From an uncultured Negativicutes bacterium (lineage in GTDB: Bacteria > Bacillota > Negativicutes > Veillonellales > Megasphaeraceae), in contig CAADUJ010000023.1 of assembly GCA_900752195.1 (NCBI GenBank), positions 1 to 59,116 on the forward strand: a stretch of DNA of 59,116 bases, in the 5' to 3' direction. The notes beneath the pieces were generated by a model, which saw nothing but the letters and a program-made list of their open reading frames with translations, did not search any database and was not told the DNA's origin. The position numbers and the translations under genes are program-made. Shown here in pieces: positions 17,413-26,700 of this stretch (the stretch's first letter is position 1; every line of letters starts with the position of its first letter).

Positions 17413-17440
17413 GTAAGGCCATAGCCGTAACTCCATAGCC
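17413..17440 (-). repeat. Tandem 14-bp direct repeat in the amt leader
   Basis: On the minus strand GGCTATGGAGTTAC is followed immediately by GGCTATGGCCTTAC (12 of 14 identical). It lies between the two leader hairpins, a good place for a protein or RNA binding site. Confidence 0.6.
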
Positions 17441-17483
17441 TCTCTACATAAAATAAAATTGGCACTAATACAACACTTCAAGA

Positions 17484-17529
17484 AAAAAAGCCTGTCAGCC
17501 ATCCCGAAAGGAATACCCTGACAAGCCTC
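17484..17529 (-). terminator. Intrinsic terminator inside the amt leader (attenuator candidate)
   Basis: Minus strand GGCTTGTCAG pairs with CTGACAGGCT, with an inner ATTCC-TTTC-GGGAT hairpin, followed by TTTTTTT. It starts about 25 nt after the predicted transcription start at 17559-17587, so transcripts must read through it to reach amt. It could instead be only the late terminator of the DUF389 gene. Confidence 0.75.
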
Positions 17530-17558
17530 ATCGCCTGAACTGTTCTATTAATGTAATT

Positions 17559-17587
17559 AGTATAAAGGTGAATATACGTAATGTCAA
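17559..17587 (-). promoter_or_regulatory. Consensus promoter of amt-glnK
   Basis: Minus strand TTGACA (17582-17587), 17-nt spacer, TATACT (17559-17564). No sigma-54 -24/-12 element was seen. Confidence 0.85.
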
Positions 17588-17750
17588 TAAAAATAATTCA
17601 TTTTTTACGAAAATCACATTGAAGCGATAGTAAAACAAGAACTTCAATATATATAACGTAATATATAAAGATACGCATCAGTGGACAGGAAATTGTGACC
17701 GCTGACAAACTATGCCACGTCGAGCTGGTCCAGCAAAAAACATGCTCCCA

Positions 17751-17769
17751 GGCACGGACCTCCCGTGCC
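17751..17769 (-). terminator. Hairpin directly after the DUF389 gene
   Basis: GGCACGG/CCGTGCC with a 5-nt loop abuts the stop codon. The T-run comes only about 10 nt later (GTTTTTT), so it is an imperfect terminator or a transcript-end stabiliser. Confidence 0.4.
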
Positions 17770-19161
17770 TTACCACACACCATTACCGCCGATGCCGTAA
17801 TCTTCGCCGCCTGTCATGACTACTTCAATTCGGACGGGAACGTCCGCTTTGGCAGAAAGCCATTTCTGGATAGCCTGTGCTTCTTCCCACGTCAACGCTT
17901 CCGTTACGGTAATGATGGCAACATAGCCTGTACGGGTTATCTTTCCGTCCTTTTCTGCCGTCAAAGGGCTCGCCGTAAAGGACTGGACTTTCGGATACAG
18001 TACTTTTATTTCCTTTTCGCTTTCTTCGGAGAAGGCCCGGCCCTCATTATACAGTGCGTACATAGGATAATATGTCGCTGCAAGACTCGCTTGTTTTTGC
18101 GCATCCGTACTTGCTATTTCTGTATTGGATTTCGACATTTCCAGTTCAATTGCATTACGCAATTCCGCTGCATCCATGCCCTGGGCCGAACTCTGGACAA
18201 CATTCAAGGTATAGTCCTGTAACATGCTGTACCGACGCATTTCTTCTTTAAGCCCTGCAATCGTGCTGTCTTCCAGAGGTTCGCCAATGAGCATGATCGA
18301 AAGTTTCTTTTGTGATGTATCGAGTTTCCACGATACGACACCGTGATCGGCTGTATTAAAAGACGATTCAACATAACGATAGGCTTCTTGCTGGCGTAAG
18401 CCATCTTGAAGCATGCCATAGGTCAGATAAATACTCGGCGCTATAACGATAAACCCTAAGATGGCCAGATACATCCGCTGCCGGCGGAAAATGGCCGTTT
18501 GTGCATATACCTTGGCTGGCACATGGATAATCTTTAACACCATAAACGTAGATGCACAGATGAAAAAGCTGTTGATAGAAAAGAGATAGAATGCGCCTAG
18601 AAAATAAGACCACGAATGGACGGCAATGCCATACCCGGCCGTACAAAGAGGCGGCATGAGTGCCGTAGCAATAGCCACACCAGGGATGACGTTACTCTTT
18701 TCCTTACGGGTCATCCCGATGATGCCGGCTAAGCCGCCAAAAATGGCAATGAGCACATCCCACGTCGTCGGTTCCGTCCGCTTTACTAGCTCTGACGTGA
18801 CGTCCGTCATAGGCGATAACGAAAAATAGATGGCCGAGGCCCCGACGGAAAGAATAATCTGAATGGCCAGTTTAAAAAGGGATTTTTTTACGTAAGCCGT
18901 ATCGTATGTAGCCATCCCATAACCGATGGACATGATAGGCCCCATGAGGGGTGAAATCAACATGGCCCCGATGATGACGGCAGCGCTATTCGTGTTGAGC
19001 CCGATCGATGCAATCAAGATGGCTACGAGAAGGATACACATATTGGTTCCCTTCAACTGGCCATTTTCATGTATGCGGGAATCAATTTCCTCATACGTTG
19101 CCTTATCGTTATGCAGGGAAATCAACTCTCGCATGTATTCGCGCAAAGGACTGTTGCTCAT
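17770..19161 (-). CDS. DUF389 family membrane protein
   Basis: 463 residues. The membrane half (about 35-260) contains the family signature NSAAVIIGAMLISPLMGPI and the VIPGVAIATALMPPLCTAG loop; the C-terminal part (about 260-463) is a soluble domain. DUF389 proteins are widespread and their biochemical role is not settled. GGGAGGAAAG precedes the ATG. Transcribed alone, divergent from the acyltransferase-like gene. Confidence 0.85.
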   Translation of the reverse strand: MSNSPLREYMRELISLHNDKATYEEIDSRIHENGQLKGTNMCILLVAILIASIGLNTNSAAVIIGAMLISPLMGPIMSIGYGMATYDTAYVKKSLFKLAIQIILSVGASAIYFSLSPMTDVTSELVKRTEPTTWDVLIAIFGGLAGIIGMTRKEKSNVIPGVAIATALMPPLCTAGYGIAVHSWSYFLGAFYLFSINSFFICASTFMVLKIIHVPAKVYAQTAIFRRQRMYLAILGFIVIAPSIYLTYGMLQDGLRQQEAYRYVESSFNTADHGVVSWKLDTSQKKLSIMLIGEPLEDSTIAGLKEEMRRYSMLQDYTLNVVQSSAQGMDAAELRNAIELEMSKSNTEIASTDAQKQASLAATYYPMYALYNEGRAFSEESEKEIKVLYPKVQSFTASPLTAEKDGKITRTGYVAIITVTEALTWEEAQAIQKWLSAKADVPVRIEVVMTGGEDYGIGGNGVW

Positions 19162-19183
19162 GATACTCTTTCCTCCCGTGGCA

Positions 19184-19222
19184 CTGCCATACGCAGAGTA
19201 TGGCAGGCCTTTTTATTTTTTA
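19184..19222 (+). terminator. Plus-strand terminator hairpin in the DUF389/acyltransferase divergent region
   Basis: CTGCCATAC-GCAGA-GTATGGCAG (9-bp stem, 5-nt loop) followed by GCCTTTTTATTTTTT. No plus-strand gene lies upstream, so it would stop antisense transcription from within the DUF389 gene, or it serves as a leader hairpin for that gene on the minus strand. Confidence 0.6.
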
Positions 19223-19224
19223 AC

Positions 19225-19252
19225 TTGACATTTTGACAATTGGTACTACTAT
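19225..19252 (+). promoter_or_regulatory. Candidate promoter of the acyltransferase-like gene
   Basis: TTGACA (19225-19230), 16-nt spacer, TACTAT (19247-19252), about 80 nt before the start codon. Confidence 0.55.
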
Positions 19253-19330
19253 GAATGTTAGCACCATTATAATATAGTTATATAGGCTGTGCAAAGGCAT
19301 CAGCCTCTCCCCCTGAAAGGAGATTTCTCT

Positions 19331-20428
19331 ATGGGCAGACATATCTATTATCTCGATAATTTGCGCACATGCGCTATTTTTCTCTCCCTTTTAGCCATCG
19401 CACTGGGTACATTCATGCCTGAGCCACTCATGCCGGCATATTACATCAGCGATATGCAGGCTGGTCCGCGTTGGGGCGCCTTGTATTACGAATTCCATGA
19501 ACTTCTCATGGCCCTCGTCATTCCCATCCTCTTTTTCCTGAGCGGCTACTTCGCCGCATCAAACCTCCGCATCCGCGTGACAAAGCTCTACATGAAGAGC
19601 CGTTTCAAAAGACTTTTCCTGCCTTGGCTTTTCGCATCGATTTTCTTCGTAACTGAAACGGCATGGCTCTGTGCCCGCACGCGTATTCCCTCGCTTCTCT
19701 TCGGCGATTTCATGCAATATCATTTCTTCGGGCCCTCCTTCACACAAGGAGCCACGGGGATTCTCTTGCTTCTCTTCCTTTGTAGCGCCGTCCTCGTCGC
19801 CGCAAAGGCTGGCGGTACGAACCTGCTGAAACGGTTGCCCGCTAAAGGACTCACGCCATTTACAGGGAGTCTCTTCGTCCTAATCCATCTGGCCTTGACG
19901 GTAGGCGTCTTTTTCCTCTGGCTTTACCTCTTCCGCGTCGATGCCGCCCGCATGAGCTCTGTCTTTTATTCCGTAACAGCGTTTCGCATCAGCTGGTTCA
20001 TTACGGCCATCTTTTATTTCGGCCTCGGCGTATATGGTGCAACCCATCGCTGGTTCACGACAGGCGGTTTCCTGCCGAAACCATATTGGGCCATTGCCGG
20101 CGCTGTCATGTGCCTGATTTTCTTAGCAGCGCCTCCTTACTTCCGCCAGTTCCTCGCCGTTTTTCTCGCTTTCTTCGGCACCTTTGGCGCCATTGCACTG
20201 TTTTCTCTCTTCGGCAACCAGAGCACGGCTCCCTTTATTCACATAGCCGCTCTCTCTTACCCCATCTGGTACATTGCTGTTCCGGCTTACGAAAACGCCG
20301 CTTACTTCCTGACATTCACGACACTTCCGTCCTTTGTAAAGCTCGTCCTTGCCCTGGCCTTGTCTCTCATATACAGCTACGTACTGGCAAAATACGCCCT
20401 ATCCAGACTGTCTTGTTTCAAGGCCTGA
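19331..20428 (+). CDS. Acyltransferase-3 family membrane protein, atypical
   Basis: 365 residues with about ten membrane spans, resembling the MdoC/OafA acyltransferase-3 family that puts acyl groups on envelope glycans. The start is taken at 19331, where AAAGGAGA lies 8 nt upstream; a longer frame from 19289 lacks such a site. The N-terminal YLDNLR matches the family, but the position of the invariant catalytic His in the first helix (normally YLDxLR...H) is an isoleucine here, with no His nearby. It may be inactive, use another residue, or be a permease-like relative. It precedes dedA and an ArnT-like gene on the same strand. Confidence 0.65.
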   Translation: MGRHIYYLDNLRTCAIFLSLLAIALGTFMPEPLMPAYYISDMQAGPRWGALYYEFHELLMALVIPILFFLSGYFAASNLRIRVTKLYMKSRFKRLFLPWLFASIFFVTETAWLCARTRIPSLLFGDFMQYHFFGPSFTQGATGILLLLFLCSAVLVAAKAGGTNLLKRLPAKGLTPFTGSLFVLIHLALTVGVFFLWLYLFRVDAARMSSVFYSVTAFRISWFITAIFYFGLGVYGATHRWFTTGGFLPKPYWAIAGAVMCLIFLAAPPYFRQFLAVFLAFFGTFGAIALFSLFGNQSTAPFIHIAALSYPIWYIAVPAYENAAYFLTFTTLPSFVKLVLALALSLIYSYVLAKYALSRLSCFKA

Positions 20429-20506
20429 CAGCGCCATGTAAAAGAGTCATAGTATTAAATAAATATTAAAGTTATACGTCTGCCCCTAGCACCAGGAGCC
20501 TATGTA

Positions 20507-20515
20507 TGCTATGAT
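20507..20515 (+). promoter_or_regulatory. Extended -10 element upstream of dedA
   Basis: TG-C-TATGAT about 55 nt before the dedA start, without a clear -35 box. Confidence 0.35.
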
Positions 20516-20568
20516 AAAGCGAGTTAATATTGTTTTTGATGTGTAACGATAAGGAGTAGGATACATAC

Positions 20569-21165
20569 ATGGATACACTTCTGCAGCTGATGGAGTCTTA
20601 TGGCTATGTAGCAATGTTCGTGGCAATGGTTCTGGAAAATGCCAATATCCCCGTCCCCAGCGAAGTGGTACTAGGGTTTGCAGGATTTCTCATCTCCCAG
20701 GGCGTCTTTTCATTCTGGACGACCTTCCTCATTGCCTGTGCAGCCGGCCTCGTCGGTTCAATCTTAAGTTACTGGCTCGGCTCCTATGGTGGACGCCCAT
20801 TATTATTGAAATACGGTAAATACATCTTCTTCAACGAAAAAAAATTCAACATGGCTGAAAAGATGTTTAATAAGTACGGCGGCCTTGCCGTCATCATCTG
20901 CCGTTGCCTTCCTGGGGTCAGGACCTTTATTTCCTTCCCTGCCGGCGTAGCCCGTTATCCCTTTGGACGATTCGTCATCTTCACGATTATCGGCACCATT
21001 CCGTGGACATTGCTCCTCGTCTGGGCTGGTACCGTCCTCGGCAGCCATTGGCAGGATCTAATCCGCTATAACCACATATTCCTCGTCGCCACAGTCGTTG
21101 TGTTTGCCATCATCGCCGGCCTAGCCGCCTGGAGATATCGGCACAACCGCCGTCAGACGAATTGA
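20569..21165 (+). CDS. DedA family membrane protein
   Basis: 198 residues, the usual DedA length, with hydrophobic segments flanking two re-entrant loops. Family landmarks include ENANIPVPSE near the N-terminus (acidic residues in the first loop) and CRCLPGVRTFISFPAG with the essential arginine motif R-x-x-P-x-x-R. DedA proteins translocate lipid carriers or phospholipids across the inner membrane and support envelope modification and polymyxin tolerance. AAGGAG precedes the ATG. The next gene encodes an ArnT-like enzyme, which itself needs undecaprenyl-linked sugar, so a shared role is plausible. Confidence 0.92.
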   Translation: MDTLLQLMESYGYVAMFVAMVLENANIPVPSEVVLGFAGFLISQGVFSFWTTFLIACAAGLVGSILSYWLGSYGGRPLLLKYGKYIFFNEKKFNMAEKMFNKYGGLAVIICRCLPGVRTFISFPAGVARYPFGRFVIFTIIGTIPWTLLLVWAGTVLGSHWQDLIRYNHIFLVATVVVFAIIAGLAAWRYRHNRRQTN

Positions 21166-21174
21166 CGAAACCCT

Positions 21175-21204
21175 TGAAAGCGCTGTGCAAACAGCGCTTT
21201 TTTT
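21175..21204 (+). terminator. Intercistronic terminator between dedA and the ArnT-like gene
   Basis: AAAGCGCTGT-GCAA-ACAGCGCTTT followed by TTTTC: a perfect 10-bp stem with a tetraloop. It ends 14 nt before the next ATG and touches its Shine-Dalgarno (AAGGAGG), with no promoter between, so it probably lowers rather than abolishes downstream expression. Confidence 0.85.
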
Positions 21205-21217
21205 CTAAGGAGGACCT

Positions 21218-22837
21218 ATGAAAAACCGCACCCTATTCAGCCTGCTGGGCCTGGCCTGTTTCTTCTTTCTCTGTGCCGGCACGGCCGGTCTTGCCGTCAC
21301 GGATCCCGTTGAATCGAATTATGCCATGACGGCTAAAGAAATGGTACAATCGGGCAACTGGATGTCACCTCAAATCTTTGGCACCTACTGGTACGATAAG
21401 CCCATCTTTCTCTACTGGATGATCAGTCTGAGCTATACCCTCTTTGGCATAACCGACGTGGCCGCGCGTCTTCCCGGCGTCATCGCCGGTTCTGCGTCGG
21501 CCCTGCTCCTTGCGTGGTATATCCTGCGACGCACTCACGATCAGGCCCTTTCTGCCCTGGGCGCCGGCATGACCGTAACGACGCTATCGTTCTGGGCCAT
21601 CAGCCATTCCATCATTACCGATTCCTTTTTATTCCTCTTCTCCATTGGCATCTACTGCTTTTCTTTCATCGGCCTTACAGAAGGAAAAAAACGGTACATC
21701 ATGGCCGCTTACGTCATGGCTGCCTTAGCCGTCCTGACAAAGGGCCCCATTGGCATCGTACTGCCCGGCACCTTTCTCATCGTCTTTGCCCTCATCACGC
21801 GCAATACGACCTATGGCATACGTATTTTCCAGCCTTTGGGCATCCTCCTGTTTGCATTGGTCTGCCTGCCCTGGTATGCCGGTATGTATGCCCTTCACGG
21901 CATGGATTTTATCAATGGGTTCCTTGGTCTTCACAACATAGCCCGCGCCACCGTATCAGAACACCCGGACGTAAACGTATGGTATTATTATGTCGTCCTC
22001 GTGCCTATAAGCCTCCTGCCGTGGACAGGAACCTGTCTATATGGCCTCGTAAAGAACAGGTTCCGCAACGAGTCTGTCATATACGGACTCATCTGGGCCA
22101 TTGGCACCATCCTTTTCTATACGATGGTCGCCACCAAATACCCGACATACACGTATATCGCCTATATTCCACTCATCCTCTTTTCTGTCCGGGGTATAGA
22201 AATGCTCTGTGAACGAAACTCCGTCCGGCTGTGGACGATCCTGACAGGGCCTGTCATCTTCCTTTGGATTCTCTTATTCATCGGCGCCGTCATATCGGCC
22301 CGACTCCCTGTCTCCATGGGCAGTTGGTTGGCGTTATATCTCTTCGTTCCAGCAGCAGTGGTTCTCGTCATAGCGGCACAGAAATGGAAAGCCGCGCCGG
22401 CTCTTCCGGCCTTAGCCATCATAGGGACAGCCGTCATCTACACCATTGTGCTCTTCCAGGGACTCCAACCATTCTACCAGTATCGTTCTGCCCAGTCCTA
22501 TGCAGCAGACGTGCCTGCTACAGGCTATACGCTCTATTTCTTTGAAGACTATCGCGTCTCGTTCCCGTACTACACAGGTCATAGAGCCATTTATACCGCC
22601 CCAGCCGGATACGATGAAAATAAACAGCTCCACCGTTCTTCTATCTGGAGTGAAAAACACCCATTCCCACAGGAAACAAGTGCTGTCGTCGTCCAGAAAT
22701 TACAACAACGTCAACCGCTCCTTTTCCTGGTTCCTGAAAAAAAATACACCGATTTTATGGAATCTGGATTTTCGGCATACATGACAGAACGGGGAAAATA
22801 CGGCTCCTTATATCTTTTTGAAACACGAAAGGACTAA
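21218..22837 (+). CDS. ArnT-like PMT-family glycosyltransferase
   Basis: 539 residues: about 11 membrane helices (1-400) and a short periplasmic C-terminal domain. The first periplasmic loop has Asp29-Pro-Val-Glu32-Ser-Asn-Tyr-Ala, matching the catalytic acidic motif of ArnT/PMT enzymes (D-E-x-x-Y-A), and WYDKPIFLYWM follows as in the family. ArnT moves 4-amino-4-deoxy-L-arabinose from undecaprenyl phosphate to lipid A; no other arn genes are in view, so the sugar is uncertain. AAGGAGG lies 7 nt before the ATG. Located between dedA and a UDG-like gene. Confidence 0.82.
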   Translation: MKNRTLFSLLGLACFFFLCAGTAGLAVTDPVESNYAMTAKEMVQSGNWMSPQIFGTYWYDKPIFLYWMISLSYTLFGITDVAARLPGVIAGSASALLLAWYILRRTHDQALSALGAGMTVTTLSFWAISHSIITDSFLFLFSIGIYCFSFIGLTEGKKRYIMAAYVMAALAVLTKGPIGIVLPGTFLIVFALITRNTTYGIRIFQPLGILLFALVCLPWYAGMYALHGMDFINGFLGLHNIARATVSEHPDVNVWYYYVVLVPISLLPWTGTCLYGLVKNRFRNESVIYGLIWAIGTILFYTMVATKYPTYTYIAYIPLILFSVRGIEMLCERNSVRLWTILTGPVIFLWILLFIGAVISARLPVSMGSWLALYLFVPAAVVLVIAAQKWKAAPALPALAIIGTAVIYTIVLFQGLQPFYQYRSAQSYAADVPATGYTLYFFEDYRVSFPYYTGHRAIYTAPAGYDENKQLHRSSIWSEKHPFPQETSAVVVQKLQQRQPLLFLVPEKKYTDFMESGFSAYMTERGKYGSLYLFETRKD

Positions 22838-22840
22838 GTC

Positions 22841-23542
22841 ATGACCCTCTCCTCTTTTATCGAGCATCTTGCAGCTTACAGCCATCCTCATACATACAAT
22901 CCGTGGCGCGACTACGATGAACGCTGCGACATTGGCCCGGAAGCGCCGGAAATACGCCGCCGCCAACTCGAAGAATACCTGGAAAGCCGCATCAACAGCG
23001 CCTCATATCTCCTCATCGCCGAAGCAGCCGGATACCAGGGTTGCCGCTTTACCGGCATTGCTATTACGTGCGAACGGATGCTGCTGGACCATCACAAACA
23101 GATTACCAGTGCCATGGTCTTGGGCCATCAGGGACGGCGGACCAGTAACCCCCAATCGCCATACCTTACGAACCGCCCGCAACGCGAACAAGGCCTGAAC
23201 GAGCCGACAGACACCTACGTCTGGGGCGCCATCGTCGACAACGACCTTGATCCCCGGCAAGTCCTCTTGTGGAATATTTTCCCGTTCCATCCTCATAAGG
23301 ACGCGCCCCTTTCCAACCGCACGCCGACCGATGACGAACTCGCCATAGGGCTGACGTATACGAAAGAACTGCTCCAGCTTTGCCGAGACGACATTGCCAT
23401 CGGAGCCATCGGAAAAAAATCGACCTGTACGCTGGCTGCAGCCGGTATCGAAGCCCATGAAATGCGCCATCCTGCCAATGGCGGTGCCAGTCAGTTCCGA
23501 CAACAGTTTTCTCAGTGGTGTCAACAGTTTAATCATGCGTAA
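22841..23542 (+). CDS. Uracil-DNA glycosylase superfamily protein
   Basis: 233 residues, cytosolic. The segment LLIAEAAGYQGCRFTGI resembles motif 1 of UDG-fold proteins, VLLWNIFPFHP a second core strand, and MRHPANGG the C-terminal H-P substrate loop. These fit the UDG superfamily that removes uracil from DNA, but it is not the classical Ung family. It starts 3 nt after the ArnT-like stop with AAAGGA overlapping that gene's end, so it is co-transcribed with it, although no functional link is apparent. Confidence 0.7.
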   Translation: MTLSSFIEHLAAYSHPHTYNPWRDYDERCDIGPEAPEIRRRQLEEYLESRINSASYLLIAEAAGYQGCRFTGIAITCERMLLDHHKQITSAMVLGHQGRRTSNPQSPYLTNRPQREQGLNEPTDTYVWGAIVDNDLDPRQVLLWNIFPFHPHKDAPLSNRTPTDDELAIGLTYTKELLQLCRDDIAIGAIGKKSTCTLAAAGIEAHEMRHPANGGASQFRQQFSQWCQQFNHA

Positions 23543-23546
23543 AACG

Positions 23547-23590
23547 AATGGTGCTCATCTTCTATTTTGATGGGCGCCATTTATTTTTTT
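23547..23590 (+). terminator. Terminator after the UDG-like gene
   Basis: AATGGTGCTCATC / GATGGGCGCCATT forms a 13-bp stem with two G-T pairs and a 9-nt loop, followed by TATTTTTTT. Confidence 0.88.
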
Positions 23591-23654
23591 ATTAATTTAA
23601 CCATATAAGTCTTTATTTATTTAGAATTTACGACATTTTAAATAAATATTTTCT

Positions 23655-23732
23655 TGATTTTATGAAATTATCGTTCTATAATAGTAGTCAAACTCTACGA
23701 GATATATGCATTTTAGGGATATGACGTAGAGA
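23655..23732 (+). promoter_or_regulatory. gltB promoter and leader hairpin
   Basis: TTGATT (23655-23660), 17-nt spacer and TATAAT (23678-23683). CTCTACG (23694-23700) and CGTAGAG (23726-23732) then form a 7-bp stem with a 25-nt loop at the very 5' end of the transcript, 24 nt before the start codon. No U-run follows it, so it would act on translation or stability rather than termination. Confidence 0.65.
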
Positions 23733-23756
23733 GGGGTTTTAAAGGGGGAACTATAT

Positions 23757-26700
23757 ATGTATAAAAAGCTACGCGATTTACCAGCACCACAAGGGCTCTA
23801 TGACCCGGCTTATGAACACGATTCCTGTGGCATCGGTCTCGTCGTCAACATCAAAGGCAACCGGTCCTACAATATCATCGACGACGCTCTGACCATACTG
23901 GAAAACCTGAAACACCGCGGTGCCGAAGGTGCCGATGCCAAAAGCGGCGACGGTGCTGGGATTCTCGTACAGATACCCCATCAGTTTTTTGTACGGGAAT
24001 GTGAAGTCCTGGGCATCTCCCTGCCGGCAGCCGGTGACTACGGCGTCGGCATGATTTTTGCCCATCGCTATGAAGGGTTCCGAAAGAAACAGATGGCCGA
24101 TTTTGAACGGATTGTCCGGAAAGAAGGCCTATCCATTCTGGGCTGGCGCGACGTTCCTGTCGATGAAAGCCTTATTGGCAGCATGGCAAAAACGATTTGC
24201 CCTCATTTTCTCCAGGTCTTCATTAAACGCGATCCCTCTTTGCAGACGACGATGGATTTTGAACGGAAACTATATGTCATCCGCAAAATAGCCGAAAAAG
24301 AAATCATCCCGGAAAGCCAGGAAAAAGGCTCGGACTTCTATATCGCCAGTCTGTCGTCACAGACCATCGTCTATAAGGGAATGCTCACGTCTGTCCAGCT
24401 GCGCCATTTCTATCTCGACTTGTCCGATCTGGATTTTACGACGGCTATGGCCCTCGTCCATTCCCGCTTCAGCACGAATACCTTTCCCAGCTGGGCTCGA
24501 GCCCATCCAAACCGTTACATCGTCCACAATGGCGAAATCAATACCATCCAGGGCAATGTAAACTGGCTCAACGCTCGGCAAAGCAATTCTACATCGCCGT
24601 ATTTTCCTGATTTGAAAAAGGTATTCCCCGTCGTCGATGCCAGCGGCAGTGACTCTGCCATGTTTGATAACTGCCTGGAATACCTCTACATGACAGGCCA
24701 TTCCCTGCCTCACGCCATGATGATGATGATTCCGGAACCGTGGGAAAAAGATTCTGTCATGAGTAAAGAAAAACGCGATTTTTATCGCTATCATAACTTC
24801 ATGATTGAACCGTGGGACGGCCCGGCTGCCATCGGTTTCTGCGACGGCACCGTCATCGGCGGCATGCTCGACCGCAACGGCCTCCGCCCAGGACGGTATT
24901 ATGTCACGACTGACGACAGGGTCATTGCGTCGTCAGAAGTAGGCGCCTTGACGATTCCACCGGAAAAGGTCCTGTATAAAGGCCGTCTCCAGCCGGGAAA
25001 AATACTCCTCGTCGATACGAGCCAGCAACGCATCATCGACGACGATGAAATCAAGATGCAAATCGCCACGGAATATCCCTACGGCGAATGGTATAAAAAA
25101 CACGTCTTCCACTTAGATGACATCGTAAAGAACCAGCCTAAACTCCACAACGATACGATCGTGCCTTACGACTTGCGCGAACAGCAGCGCGTCTTCGGCT
25201 ACACCCAGGAAGATATGGATAAGATTATCCTCCCCATGGCACGGACAGGCAAGCAGCCTATCGATTCCATGGGCGTCGATGTGGCCCTTCCAGTCCTGTC
25301 AGACCGACCGCAGCTCTTATACGACTATTTTCAGGAAAACTTCGCCCAGGTCACCAATCCGGCCATCGACGGCGTCCGTGAAAACATCGTCATGAGCTCC
25401 ATCGTCATGGCCGGCAACGTAGCCAATATCATGGACCCTGACGATGCCGATACGGCAGCCCTGTTCTTGAAACGGCCGATTCTGACCAATACAGAAATGG
25501 CCGTCATCAAATCGCTCATGACCGATAAACTCCACACGACAGTCATTTCCATACTCTATCCCGTCAACGGCGGTCCCGATGCGATGGAAACGGCCATCGA
25601 GTCACTCTGCATTGATGCCATGAAGGCCATCCGCAACGGTGCAAACATCCTCATCCTTTCCGATAAGGGCACCAATTCCCGCATGGCTGCCATTCCGGCC
25701 CTTTTGGCAACGGCAGCACTCCATCACTATCTTATCCGCCATACCGTCAGAAGCAACGTCGGCCTCATACTGGAATCAGGCGAACCCCGTGAAATCCACC
25801 ACTTCTGCACCCTCATCGGCTATGGCATTACGGCCATCAACCCGTATGTAGCGCTCGAATCGATTAAGGAAATGGCTGCCAAAAAGCGCCTCGGACCGAT
25901 CTCATATGAAGAAGCCCGGGAAAACTACATTTCCGCTGCCGTAAAAGGCATTCTCGCCGTCATGTCGAAAATGGGTATTTCTACGGTCCACAGCTACCAC
26001 GGCGCCCAGATTTTTGAAGCTGTCGGGATCAGCCGCGACCTCATCCAGAAATACTTTGTCAATACACCGAGCCCTATCGAAGGCATTGGACTGAAAGAAA
26101 TTGCCAAAGAAAATGCCTTGCGCCATGAAAAAGCCTATGCAGATCCGGAAAAACTGCCCCGTGGCGATTTCTATCAATATCACAAAGGCGGCCAGCCGCA
26201 CATCATCGATCCGGAAACGGTGGAATTGCTCCAACGGGCCTGCCGCACAGGCGACTACGACGTATATCGCCAATATGCCGAAAAAGTCAATAAAAAATCG
26301 CTCTTCCGTCTGCGGGACCTGCTGGAATTCGTCTATCCTGCCGGCTGCAGTATCCCCATCGAAGAAGTAGAACCGGTAGAATCCATCGTCAAACGGTTCC
26401 GCACCGGTGCCATGAGTTACGGCGCCCTCAGCAAAGAAGCCCACGAATGTGTGGCCCGCGCCATGAACCGCCTTGGCGGCAGGAGCAATACCGGTGAAGG
26501 CGGCGAAACGGCCGACAGATATCATAAAGATACGAACGATGAAATCAAACAAGTCGCATCGGCCCGCTTCGGCGTGACGAGCAACTACCTCATCAACGCA
26601 GAAGAATTACAGATTAAATGCTCTCAAGGCGCAAAACCTGGTGAAGGCGGCCACCTGCCTGGCAATAAAGTCTATCCGGATATTGCCAAGACCCGTCACG

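Noticed and set aside
17413..17440. CRISPR-like direct repeats in the amt leader
   Set aside because: Only two imperfect 14-nt units without spacers and no cas genes in the window.
25902..26552. A 216-codon minus-strand frame inside gltB
   Set aside because: Antisense shadow of a GC-biased long gene.
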